Shown here: piece after piece, positions 1-9,843 of the stretch
How positions within the stretch are numbered: the first letter of the stretch is position 1
Layout of the letters: each line of letters starts with the position of its first letter
Assembly: GCA_024516035.1 (NCBI GenBank)
Contig: CM044957.1
Span: 19,739,031 to 19,803,030, forward strand
Direction of reading: 5' to 3'
Origin: Bactericera cockerelli
Lineage: Eukaryota > Arthropoda > Insecta > Hemiptera > Triozidae
DNA: 64,000 nt
Notes under the pieces: model-generated
The model's database searches: none
What the model saw: only the letters and a program-made list of their open reading frames with translations
Told to the model about the DNA's origin: nothing
Made by a program: the position numbers and the translations under genes

Positions 1-425
1 TATACTCTATGAGTATAGTGACAGAAAATGTGATGGACATGATGAACCATGGAAGGAATAGAGATAGACCTCTAAAAAGTTTTTTTCGTTATGTTATAGT
101 TATATATAATTAAACTTGTTCTTCAAGTGACCAAAGTACTCATAAAATTTGAAATTCAAACATCAGATTTTGACTCATTAATAAAAATTTATTAATTGTT
201 CCCCCTACAACTTTCACTTTCATGTATGGAAAATCAGTTTATTTTGCAGTATGACACTTTTTTGGTCTACTCTTGACAAGAAACCAGACAAATTATATGA
301 AAAATTACAGGAACTATTTTTACCTTGATGTTTAACATAAATAATTCATATATAAACATATACATAAAAAAAAATCAAGGTCATGCTGTTAAAAAACATC
401 TATCACAAATAGTTTACCTTTAAAT
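1..425 (-). other. 3' flank of chromoshadow gene
   Basis: This AT-rich stretch lies just downstream of the stop codon of the minus-strand chromoshadow gene. Two minus-strand AATAAA hexamers are visible (plus-strand TTTATT at 188-193 and 238-243), about 190 to 240 bases beyond the stop. They are plausible polyadenylation signals, so the 3' untranslated region probably ends around position 160-220. No other coding or repeat signal was recognised. Confidence 0.4.
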
Positions 426-3400
426 TCAAACATCAGATTTTGACTTTGAGAAATCCAAATGTTTTTCAAAGAAACGAATTAGAGGCTGTGGATATTTTCT
501 CTTGCATGTTTCTGCAGGGAGTAAATCTGACTCATCACTTCCCTCCCTGGAAATTGTAAAACAATTGTATTTTATTACTTTACAATATTTATATTCACTG
601 CTGCTGGTACAGAGGGGCTTTTTAGTCTTAACAGGATAGTATAACACAAGATGATTCTATTTTATTCACAAATATTTTAAAATAAATAAAAAATACACTT
701 AATATGAATAAAATATTACTCATAGTAATTGTTGATAAAGACATCTACTTACCATGTGACCAGGTAAGCGGGGAAACCAAGCTCTATAGTGGCACCAATG
801 ACTTTTTCAACAGGCAAATTTCGGTCAATTCCCTAAAAATAGATACAATAACAAATATTAATTAAAATAATGATAAGGAAATTAAAAAGAATAGGAAAAA
901 GTTTTATGACAAAGTATCATAGAAGCAAGAAATGTTTAACATTATAAAGAGCAAATGTATATTTTATATAATTATATATAAAAAATATACGTAAATACCA
1001 GCATATACCTACGGACCTTCTTTGCAAAGCAGGTTGGTATTGCTGTTAATTTGTTTAAGATCATAAATTTTAAAAAGTATTGATTTTTTCATGTTTGTTT
1101 GAATTAATCTAGGTTCTGAATTTCAAGTTTTGCAATTCAGTTATTTTTGAGCTATACTGCCTGTAGGATGAGTGAGAATGTGTAGTTATACAGGGGGGTT
1201 TCTACTTTCTAGTTGTTCCATAGGAAATGACATAGAATTTTTGATACATGAGAGGTGTGGTAGTAGTACTGTATGACATTATAAAGTCATCAGGAAAACT
1301 TACCAGCTGCATAGAGCTCAATAGTTTCTCCTGGACCACCACATCATTTGTGCCGTGTTGCCTGCGTTTGTAAGTCCACTCCACATTTTTCCTTTTGCGA
1401 CCTCGCTTGGCCTGTAAATAAAATTTCAAACCATCATGGTCCAAATAACTGTGTGATTTTATATTACTTAAAAATACAAGATTTATTTTGTTTCAAAATT
1501 TATGAAATATTAAAGATTTAAAATGTCCAAGAACTCAAGGGGACTTTCAACAAGACCAAAGATTTTTTTTTGGAAGTCCATTTAGCCTCATGACGATAAT
1601 AATAGTAATAAGACTCTATATTTGACATTAAAGTAAGAAATTACAATGAATGTAATCCAACCCTTAAGAACTGCTATCCAACCCTTAAGAATGCTTCTTT
1701 AGTTAACTAAAGAGGATAGTTGATTATCTTCTTGTAAATGAGTAGGAACCAGTGAAGCAGCAAAAGACAAGCAATGTTAGCAAATAAATGGAACATACTG
1801 ATAATTTTATAATTAAGTGATAGAAGTGCTACCACATAACAACACTGTTTGCATAAATCAAATATCTGCACTTGGAGCTTTAAGTAATAAAAAGTCTTAC
1901 TAGCTGGTGTTTGTGACAGCTTAATAGGGTCATTGATTTTTGTTTTGAAGAAAAATTCTAAAATAATTTTACCTCGGGTATTTGGAAGTATCTTGAATTT
2001 GAACTTTCTTCAGGGTCTTTAATGCCTTTATACATCAACTCTTTGAACTTTCTAGTTTTTGGTTCTCTACTATTGTGTTCATTATCACCAGAATCTTCTT
2101 CATCAGAGAGAGGTGTTGGGACAGCACTACTTCCTGGTGACAAAATGCTTGATTCACTAGTGAGCGGATTGTAGTAATTATGGTCTTGGTAATCATTTGC
2201 AAATTCATCAAGCTCTTCATCATCATCCAATTGTTTTAAGAGTTCCTCATCAGCATCTTCCAAGAGGGCGTAGTTCTGCCTTTTTCCTCTAGTCTAAAAT
2301 CATACAGGTTAAAATTAGGTTACAATTTTTGGTTAGTGTAAATTTTTATTTTGGCTATAAGCATCAGGGACCCAAACGAAATGACTTTAGACATCTGGTC
2401 CAGTGACATTTTAAATAAGTTGCCTGGGATTCTTTCAGGGGGTTTAAATTTACTTTTGGATCAGTTTTCAAGACACATTGCTTCAATTTCAAGGCTTTAT
2501 GGTAGTATTTTAAATTGTTTTATGAGCCATTTATACTTGACCTTCAAGAATGTTGACTATGTTGCTATTTCAGGATATTATTATATTTTTTGGAATTACA
2601 GTCTGAATGTCCCTGTATTATTTAGTTCATAGGCCCTAGGTTCTTTGTGTACTCAAGTGGTTTTTTTTTAATAGTCTGTTTACTTTTTCATAGCACTAGG
2701 TTAATTGATATAATATATTTCATTTAAAACATCTTCTTTCTTCAGTGTGCTCAACACAGATGCCACATTTTCTCTTTGTACTGCGAAACTCACTCTTTGT
2801 TGGAAGTACTCCCTTGCACTTCTCTCTTTTGTTTCAAGCACCAGAAACTTGGAAATAGAATTGAATAGATCCAAGGCATTTGGTCCAAAAGTTTCAACAG
2901 CAAAGGGAGAAAAAATGAATTTGGAGTGAATTTTGCGATACTTATCTTTTTTTAATTTTTCAGCATGTTTTGCTGCATGCTTGTCTGGTAATCCAGGTAG
3001 TGTAGGTTTTCATTGGTTTGAATCCCACCCAGTACTTGAATTTTTCCTCAATAATTTGCGTTTGTGACCACATAATAATACAAATCTAAGGGTTAGGTGG
3101 TAGAAAATGCTTTGAACATTAAACTTGCCTGGTGGTTAGCTTCCACTAAAAAGTGTTAATATTATTATGTTCCGTAATTTTAAATTATTGTCTGATGGCC
3201 ACATGGAATTTAACAGCTAACATGAAATTTAATTTTTGGCTTACCTCTGAAAATTGCTTGGGCAGTCTCATGTTAAAAACATCAGAGACTGTTTTAACAC
3301 CTCTTTTTCTTAAAACACAATATTTACCTCATTGAGTTTTATCAGTGCAAAAGAACAATAAGGGCGGAATTAATAGACGATTTTGTAATACCTCTGTGGC

Positions 3401-3550
3401 GCTAAGTCACGGATTGCGTACTGTGTAAGATAGGGAAAACCGACACTTACCAACGACTTAAGTTATTGATGTTGTCTATTAATTCCGCCCTAAATAACTT
3501 TTTTCATTTTAGTTACTTACCAATCTTCTGGTTGGAGTTTCTTCTGTCAT
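426..3550 (-). CDS. HP1-like protein with chromoshadow domain only
   Basis: The coding exons, read on the minus strand, are 3521-3550, 1973-2293, 1304-1411, 753-832 and 426-546. All junctions have GT donors and AG acceptors, and the phases join to one 219-aa frame starting at the ATG at 3550 and ending at TGA 426-428. Residues 1-117 are acidic and low in complexity (LLKQLDDDEELDEF, then a Ser/Pro stretch). Residues 118-125 are a basic patch (AKRGRKRK), a likely nuclear signal. Residues 154-215 match the HP1 chromoshadow domain: GIDRNLPVEKVIGAT followed by YPQPLIRFFEKHL, which correspond to the GxxRGLEPEKIIGAT and PQxVIxFYExxL blocks of HP1. In HP1 this domain dimerises and binds PxVxL partners. 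No chromodomain precedes it, so direct binding to methylated histone H3 is not expected. The TLC-less, chromoshadow-only layout resembles fast-evolving HP1 derivatives such as fly Umbrea, but orthology is not shown. A nuclear, heterochromatin-associated role is inferred. Confidence 0.85.
2985..3175 (+). repeat. tRNA-derived SINE, family 1, copy a
   Basis: The segment has a decayed tRNA-like B box (GGTTTGAATCCC) followed by a body shared with copies at 3987-4197, 23492-23705 and 30851-30960. The body contains GTGACCACATAATAATA, and the tail contains TGCCTGGTGGTTAGCTTC then a TATTATTAT run. The A-box region is damaged here. Confidence 0.65.
3362..3490. mobile_element. PIF/Harbinger-like MITE
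   Basis: This 129-bp element has 17-bp perfect terminal inverted repeats (GGGCGGAATTAATAGAC at 3362-3378 and its complement at 3474-3490). TAA flanks both ends (3359-3361 and 3491-3493). A 3-bp TAA/TTA duplication is characteristic of the PIF/Harbinger superfamily. There is no coding capacity. It sits in the first intron of the chromoshadow gene. Confidence 0.7.
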
Positions 3551-4705
3551 AGTGATTGTTGATGTTGATATTGTTGATTGATAATGTGTTTCTGTCTACC
3601 TTCCTGTCTGTGATCATTACATGAATACCTATCAGTTCAAAATTGAAATATCTAGAGTAGGTGGGTACATCTTTAGATGTTTGGAAAAAATCAATTGAAT
3701 TTTCCTTCTTTTAGCCTAGGTATTTACTGAACTTGTCAAACTAATTCAACAAAAAATGTTCTTGTACAAAACTTCAAAACTACGAAAAGTCCAAATTTAA
3801 ATTCCCGCCAACTTTTCAGTTTTCTTATTATACTAGCATATTGCATAATTGTAAAAGAATAGGCGTTTTTTTGCGATGATTGAGAGGACTTTTAGCCCGG
3901 GGCCCAACTGTCCATTAAATACAATAAATTACCTACATAGTGAATACCTAAAACATTTTGTCTCATAACATTACGCAGTTTACCGTGTACTGGTAGTCAA
4001 GTGGTTAAACGCGCTAGTCTGGTAATTCAGGTAGCGTAGGGATGCGTTTGTTCAAATCCAACCCTGAATTTTCTTCATTAATTTGAGTTAGTGACAACAT
4101 AATAATAAGACTTTCAGGGTTAGGTAGTAGAGTTTTTTGAGCATTAATCTTGCCTGGTGGTTACCTTCTACTAAAGAGTGTTGTTGTTATTATTATTAGT
4201 GGGGTTCGATTTGTTTTGATCCTAAAGAAAGAGTTGACTATGAAAAGTTGCGCAACGTTGCGAGACAAAATCTAGCACTCAGTGGGATCCCGACTTTACT
4301 CTTTCTGTCACAGAAGTAGTTAATCAAAGTCTAACGCGGTTAATAATTACATGTGTGACCATTAAAATTGGTAGGTACTCTACCGCTGTTAAAAATTGGT
4401 ACTCTGATAACCATTTGCCGCTCCACCCGGGTAGATTACTGTTTGACTCCCTGCTATGTACATTGCACCTAGGTATGTAGGTAGAGGTACTAAGTAAGTA
4501 GGGATGTAACTATAGTACCGAACTACCGAAGTTGGTATACCTACATTACCTACGACTTGTTTCAAATATTCATGCTATGATACTAATATTTGTCTACAAT
4601 GTGTATTTTATTTATAAGTGTTCAAGTGTGGTACTGATATACCATAACACTATCTACCCATATAATACCCATGAATTTATATAAATTACTATGATAACTT
4701 TTCAG
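3551..4705. other. region between two divergent genes
   Basis: This lies upstream of the minus-strand chromoshadow gene (so it should hold that gene's promoter and 5' untranslated region) and upstream of the first recognised exon of the plus-strand membrane protein, which makes it at least partly intronic for the latter. It contains one SINE (3987-4197). No core promoter element stood out and no further exon was recognised. Confidence 0.5.
3987..4197 (+). repeat. tRNA-derived SINE, family 1, copy b
   Basis: This is the best copy of family 1. An A-box-like segment (TGGTAGTCAAGTGGTTAA) is followed about 45 bases later by a B box (TTTGTTCAAATCC). The shared body and the tail TGCCTGGTGGTTACCTTC plus (ATT)n follow. 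It is a tRNA-derived retroposon, transcribed by RNA polymerase III when active and mobilised by a LINE partner (known of such elements). Confidence 0.7.
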
Positions 4706-6887
4706 AGCATTGTCAGAAAACGAAGTGCCGATCAAACGGTCGCTGGAGCCGCTGAAAATCGTAGAGATAGCCACCGGCTCAGGGGTTAGCGTCCACCCCC
4801 AGTCTAGTCACAAACCCCTGCTGTCTGCCTTCGAGATAATGACCATCATCCTGGGCACAGTCATTTTCCTAGGTGCCATCACCGCCGCCATCTGTCTGGG
4901 CTGCATTAGTCGCAAGAAGTAAGTCTTATTATTATTATTATTCAACAATTTAGATCAATCTTTATTTACAATTTTTTATATACAGGTGCAGTCAAAAGGT
5001 ATAATTAATTAAATATAAACAAAGTTTGATCAAGCGTTTGAAAGTTTACCTATTATTATTAGCGGAACTACAGGAACTTTATTAGTGATAGAACGAGAAC
5101 TGGTGTATGAAACGTGCCATCGGCGATCTTGTTCACTATTTGTGTAAAATTTGTATAGTGGAAAAATTCCTATTTTATTATTACCTATCTACTTATTTTA
5201 TCTCCTCTCTCTGGCTACCATGGTTTGTGATCCCCACTTTAATGATGGAGACTAAAAAAGAGATTTCAAATTTATAACCGACCTCAGTAGCTCGATCAAT
5301 CAGGCGGCTTACTTGTAACCGGAGGTCGGAGGTTCGAGTCCCAAGTTCAGCAAATATTTGGTAATTCAAGTTTGAGTAAGTGTCCGATATCACATCTTGA
5401 ATCACACAAATATTATGATGACTTAAAAAGAAAGAAAGATTTCCTATTAAGCCGCCCCGTGTTTCTACATTTCATTTCAGCGTTATCCATAGTGTACCAC
5501 GAGGAGGCAAACTGACTTTTCCAACTTTATGTACCTACTTTAGCAAGTAACAAAAAAGAACCTTATAATTATTTGATATGGACTTTATAAAAATAACCTA
5601 TTTGCTGTAGCTATATATTTGTACGATAAATGTTAGAATTACCATTTCACCCATTTCCCAGGAAAAACTTCGGTAGCATGTCAGGGGGTTTCATTCCGAG
5701 TGATCTGAGCTTCACTCTCTCTGGCAAGCGGTCAGCTGACGAGCTGTCCAATTGTAAGCCCAAGTCTCTCTTCCACCCGACCGCTTTTGTGGAGGACTCC
5801 TCAGACAGCTACCCTGATGTGCCTCCCCAGAGCGAGTGTCGCCGACACAGGTAAATAGAATTAGCCACAGTATGTAGGTAGTTGACATTTTAATGTAACA
5901 GGATTGTATGTAACTGTATTGTATTTTACTTCCTTTTGTTGGTTCCTGATTTTCCAGTTGTAAATGTAATTTATGAGAAAAAAATGGTGTTTCATTGCCA
6001 ACGTTGATAATTCTCCAATCAGTTAAGTCAAAAGAGTATAGGTAGGTACATATTTCCAATTTACAAGTTGATCATACTATGTATATGTATAATGTATATG
6101 TAGGTACTATCGTAGTGAAATTCTCGTTTGTCCCTCAGGTCGGCTCGTTACAGGCACGACGTATCCTGTGCTCGTCATCCATCAAGACGACAGCTTGGCA
6201 GGTCGCCCAGTGCGGCTCATGTGAATAGCATGGCATCCCTTCATTCATCCAGCGGTAAGGATTCGGGCATTGCTGAGAATGGACATCGGTGCTGTCCCTG
6301 TAGCCAGTCCTCCAACAGCAGCAAGTGAGTATCTAAGTTTTTTTGTATTAGGAACTAGCGGGCCATTGATTTTGACAGGAATAAGTTACTTAAATGAATT
6401 TACAAATGATTTCAGGCTCTCATTTACCTTGCTCTTCTGTCTGAGATAGAACTTATATCTGCTAAAGTTCGAAGTTAAAATGATAATTTTATGATCAACA
6501 AAAATAATAAGCAAGGAAGATAATAATGATGAAAAGTCAGGCAGGTTGACGAGCTCTACAAGAGTCAACCATAGAGCGTAAGCAGACCGTAAGTTCCGTC
6601 AATTTATAGTGCGTTCATAAATCAACCAGGTCATTTTGATTCACAGGTGGCCTTTTATTTATTTGATAGGTTATCTCCTTTTCATTCATTCAGCACTGAA
6701 TCTAATAACTTTTCACGATGAAGCCTATTATGCGTTCAATTTCCTCTCCTCCAACTGTTTGCACAGCGGTAGTTACGAGGACTCGCTGAGGTCCCTGCAC
6801 CGTCAGCCCAGTATGAGCAACGGGCACGCCATGCCAGGCTCCACCCGCCTGCAGAGGAAACTCAGTCAGCGGGGGATCTGCTCGTAG
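4706..6887 (+). CDS. C-terminal exons of a single-pass membrane protein
   Basis: Four exons join in phase: 4706-4918, 5662-5850, 6139-6324 and 6767-6887, each with AG acceptors and GT donors, ending at TAG 6885-6887. The first exon starts in mid-codon, so the amino terminus is missing. It carries a hydrophobic helix (FEIMTIILGTVIFLGAITAA, about 4824-4883) followed by a stop-transfer CISRKK. The remaining roughly 165 residues form a Ser/Arg/Cys-rich tail (for example SSGKDSGIAENGH and RSLHRQPSMSNGH) ending in LSQRGICS. The layout, helix then long cytoplasmic tail of several small exons, fits a type I adhesion or signalling receptor, with cadherin-like being one guess. I do not recognise the family. 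Candidate phosphosites are plentiful (RQPS, RSPS, RKLS). The last codons are the first unit of a 29-bp minisatellite. Confidence 0.8.
5278..5425 (+). repeat. tRNA-derived SINE, family 2, copy a
   Basis: The tRNA-like head reads GACCTCAGTAGCTCGATCAA and later GGTTCGAGTCCC (a canonical B box). The body includes AGTTTGAGTAAGTG and a tail with ACACAAATATTATGATGACT. Related copies are at 20968-21110, 28950-29030 and, on the minus strand, 40378-40500. It sits in an intron of the membrane protein gene. Confidence 0.7.
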
Positions 6888-7420
6888 TGATGAGTCAGCG
6901 GGGGATCTGCTCGTAGTGATGAGTCAGCGGGGGACCTGCTCGTAGTGATGAGTCAGCGGGGGATCTGCTCGTAGTGATGAGTCAGCGGGAGATCTGCTCA
7001 TAGTGACGAGTCAGCGAGGAATCTGCTCATAGTGACGAGTCAGCGGGGGATCTGCTCGTAGTGATGAGTCAGCGGGGGATCTGCTCGTAGTGATGAGTCA
7101 GCGGGAGATCTGCTCATAGTGACGAGTCAGCGAGGAATCTGCTCATAGTGACGAGTCAGCGGGGGATCTGCTCATAGTGATGAGTCAGCGGGAGATCTGC
7201 TCATAGTGACGAGTCAGCGAGGAATCTGCTCATAGTGACGAGTCAGCGGGGGATCTGCTCGTAGTGATGAGTCAGCGGGGGATCTGCTCGTAGTGATGAG
7301 TCAGCGGCAGATCTGCTCGTGACGAGTCAGCGGGGGATCTGCTCGTAGTAACGAGTCAGCGGCGGATCTTCTCGTAGTGATGAGTCAGCGGGGAATCTGC
7401 TCGTAGTGATGAGTCAGCGG
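6864..7420 (+). repeat. 29-bp minisatellite containing the stop codon
   Basis: There are about 19 tandem units of 29 bp with consensus start AGTCAGCGGGGGATCTGCTC and end GTAGTGATG. Unit 1 (6864-6892) encodes the last residues SQRGICS and the TAG stop of the membrane protein, followed by TGATG. Later units lie in the 3' untranslated region. Variant units (GGGAG then GAGGA, with CATAGTGACG) recur in order at 6980-7037, 7096-7153 and 7183-7240, so groups of units were duplicated together. One unit (7299-7324) lacks three bases. The array ends in a partial unit at about 7420. Confidence 0.95.
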
Positions 7421-7810
7421 TCGAGGAGCGTCTATCGTCAAGATATTGAGTAGTTGGTATACTATGTATGTATGCCGTAAGATAAATATTATGATGTCAC
7501 CATCAGAAATTCAAACTTTCTTTTGTGGGGTAAACGAAACACGCTTGAATTTTCCTCACGAAATAGGGATCTAAAATTTAAATAACGTCCACGACGCTCT
7601 ACCTACATTTATATCTCTTTCAGAACTATGAATTTTTTATGTATAGTAAAACAGTAATATCCCATTGTTTTTATTTTTTTATTTGAAGTACCTAGGTACT
7701 TCATAACACTTACCACTTCAAAAATTGGCATAATGAAATTTTTTGTCTGAAATATTTTCCACGGTCGGGAATCTAACCCAGGACCGATATTCAGAAAAGT
7801 AAGGCTCTAA

Positions 7811-7965
7811 TGGCCGGGTCGAGATGCGACTGCTATGTCACGGCTCATGTAGATTTAAGGTCACGTGATCGATTTCCATAAATCACAGAGCTCCAAATTG
7901 ATCACATGACCTTACACCTTACATCTACATGAGCTTAGACCCAGCAAGGGATCTCGACCCGGCCA
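7811..7965. mobile_element. 155-bp MITE with imperfect inverted repeats
   Basis: The ends are TGGCCGGGTCGAGAT and its complement, ATCTCGACCCGGCCA. An inner pair (GCTCATGTAGAT and ATCTACATGAGC) and a GGTCACGTGATC-type pair extend the palindrome inward. AAT occurs on both flanks, a possible 3-bp target duplication. No coding capacity. The superfamily cannot be assigned from the ends. Confidence 0.65.
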
Positions 7966-8394
7966 ATGTATCTTGTCTCATTAACTCTATTCATGTTTTA
8001 CAAATTTCTTAGTAAAACATCTATCAAACCATCGACATTGTAAAAATTGTAACATATGTTATAATATTATAGTAAATAGAAATGTAAATATAATTTAGTT
8101 AATACCTATAATTCATTATTTTAATTTAAAACGATTTGGTTATGAGATTAAATAATTTAATTTAAAAAAAAAAACAACAAAAATTAAATGAAACCTTTTT
8201 CTTTTAGAGAATCCATCTCTTTCATGAGCATATTTAAATTTGTCGTAATAAAAGCACAGCTATTGTATATTTTTTGTTAAATCTTTTTCAAGCCCAGACC
8301 AATATTTTCTAGATACATATAGGTAAGACCCATGAGAGTACAACCTAATTGAACTGTGTATGAATTACTATTGTAAATAACATTTTTTATGTTT

Positions 8395-8490
8395 TTGAGC
8401 TTGATTTGAGTTTGTGAGTTTTCAGCAAATTGAGGGTAAAACCCCCATCGTGATATGACCATGCAGTTAAAAGCAATATTAAACCTATTT
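8395..8490 (+). repeat. SINE family 3 body fragment
   Basis: It shares AGCAAATTGAGGGTAAAACC, ATATGACCATGCAGTTAAAA and a terminal AATATTAAACC with fragments at 9050-9165 and 27420-27510, and with the body of the complete SINE at 9474-9825 (CGAATGGAGGGTGACACCCC, in reverse). No head or target duplication is visible here. Confidence 0.5.
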
Positions 8491-9000
8491 TTTCCTTCTT
8501 CAAATAATAATACATATGTATGTACATTTGTACAATAACTACTTCCCCGAAGAATTAGAAAATTGAATGCCCATAATATTACACCATTTTTTTAAATGTT
8601 CAATATATAGTTACAGGTACCTACCATATATTTTTAGCTGGCATACATAGGTACGTTGATTCTTAGATAATTCAAACATGATTTAAATGTACAAATATTA
8701 CAAGTAATGATAATGAATTAATGATTATTGTGCTGTAGATTGAAAGAATTTGTAAATCATATTTATATGTACTGTGTTGCCAAGGTTTTTAAGTCCACTT
8801 GAAAACGCATTATTCTATTTTTTTTTTTTTTTTTGGACATTAGGTAGGTACATAATTAAGTATATTATTTTTAAACTTTGTTATGTTTCATGTTTAAATG
8901 CCATATTTCTCGCTCTTAAAATTATACGTTGAAACCATGTGTATTTACTGATTTTTTATTTTAAAACTAGTGGATTACAGCCGCCGCTTCGCCAGCCCAT

Positions 9001-9039
9001 CACACACACACACACGTACGTGTGTGTGTGTGTGTGTGT
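9001..9039. repeat. (CA)n then (TG)n palindromic microsatellite
   Basis: A run of CA dinucleotides meets CGTACG and continues as TG dinucleotides, making a self-complementary tract. It is preceded by CCGCCGCTTCGCCAGCCC, which recurs in reverse orientation at about 18461-18490 next to another CA/TG tract. The dinucleotide tract therefore looks like part of a dispersed element. Confidence 0.85.
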
Positions 9040-9049
9040 CTCAGCCCAA

Positions 9050-9165
9050 CCCAGGCTAGATGAGGGTAATTTGGGTACCTGGTTTTAGTTTCAAGCAAAT
9101 GGAGGGTAAAACCCCTGTGTCGATATGACCATTGTAGTTAAAAGGGACGGGTAGTTTAATCTCAA
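9050..9165 (+). repeat. SINE family 3 body fragment
   Basis: It contains CCCAGGCTAGATGAGGGTAA, AATGGAGGGTAAAACCCC and ATATGACCATTGTAGTTAAA, the body blocks of SINE family 3. It directly follows the dinucleotide palindrome. It lacks a tRNA-like head. Confidence 0.5.
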
Positions 9166-9473
9166 AACATAAAAAACTCTCACAGTATCTAACAACTCGC
9201 ATGCTAGGGTTTAGTGGGTCGCGGTTGGTACTAATCCCAGTTTTTATCCTACTCGTAGACTATAACGTTTTGTTTCTGTATCAGTCTGCAAAAAAAAGGT
9301 TTTCGGCACCAATGATCTTTACCCTCCACGTTCAATTAATCTCCATGCCTAGCACGATTGGTTCTTCTTCTAGTTTTCTCAAGGGACCAAAACATCTCTC
9401 TGCTACAATGAAAGCTGTTCAACTCTCTGATTGTGAAGTACCTAATTAACAATATCAAAGTACCGCGACAGTA

Positions 9474-9825
9474 TATCTCCCTTGCCTTTATCCCATATTA
9501 GCTTAAGTTGCTTTTGGGGTCGGCATTGTTCAACCTCATGGTTGAGGTTGGTAGGGTGGAGCACGTTTTTTTATGGCTGGATTCCCTTCCTAACGCCAAC
9601 GATTCTATTTGGTTTTACGTCCTGATCTGGACGGGGGTGTCACCCTCCATTCGCTGGTAATCGTACCAGCTACCCACATTAACCTCACCCAGCCTGGGTA
9701 GGGCTGGTAATGCCAGCCTTACGTGTTTGGAGGAAACAGAATTTTCTTCGAAAAGTCTGCTGCAACCGGGGATCAAACTCGGAATCTCTGGACTACGGAC
9801 AGTAGTCCCAACCATTACGCCACGG
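9474..9825 (-). mobile_element. complete SINE, family 3, with target duplication
   Basis: The 352-bp element is flanked by an exact 18-bp direct repeat, CAAAGTACCGCGACAGTA (9456-9473 and 9826-9843). Read on the minus strand it starts with a tRNA-like head (A box TGGCGTAATGGTTGGG, B box GAGTTTGATCCCC, at about 9758-9825), continues through a body containing GGGTGAGGTTAATGTGGG, and ends in a tail with GGGATAAAGGCAAGGGA. The long exact duplication marks a LINE-assisted insertion. A truncated second copy lies at 37691-37851. Confidence 0.85.
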
Positions 9826-9843
9826 CAAAGTACCGCGACAGTA

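Larger units (their letters stand above)
2294..3520 (-). other. first intron of chromoshadow gene
   Basis: This intron separates the ten-codon first coding exon from the acidic exon. Read on the minus strand it starts with GTAAGT next to 3521 and ends with TTTTAG next to 2293. It holds a SINE relic (2985-3175) and a MITE (3362-3490). The rest shows nothing recognisable. Confidence 0.8.
7421..9000. other. downstream flank of membrane protein gene
   Basis: This AT-rich stretch probably begins with the 3' untranslated region. A plus-strand AATAAA at 8247-8252 is one possible end. It contains a MITE (7811-7965) and a SINE body fragment around 8395-8490 (GAGGGTAAAACCCCCATCG). Nothing coding was recognised. 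Confidence 0.5.
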
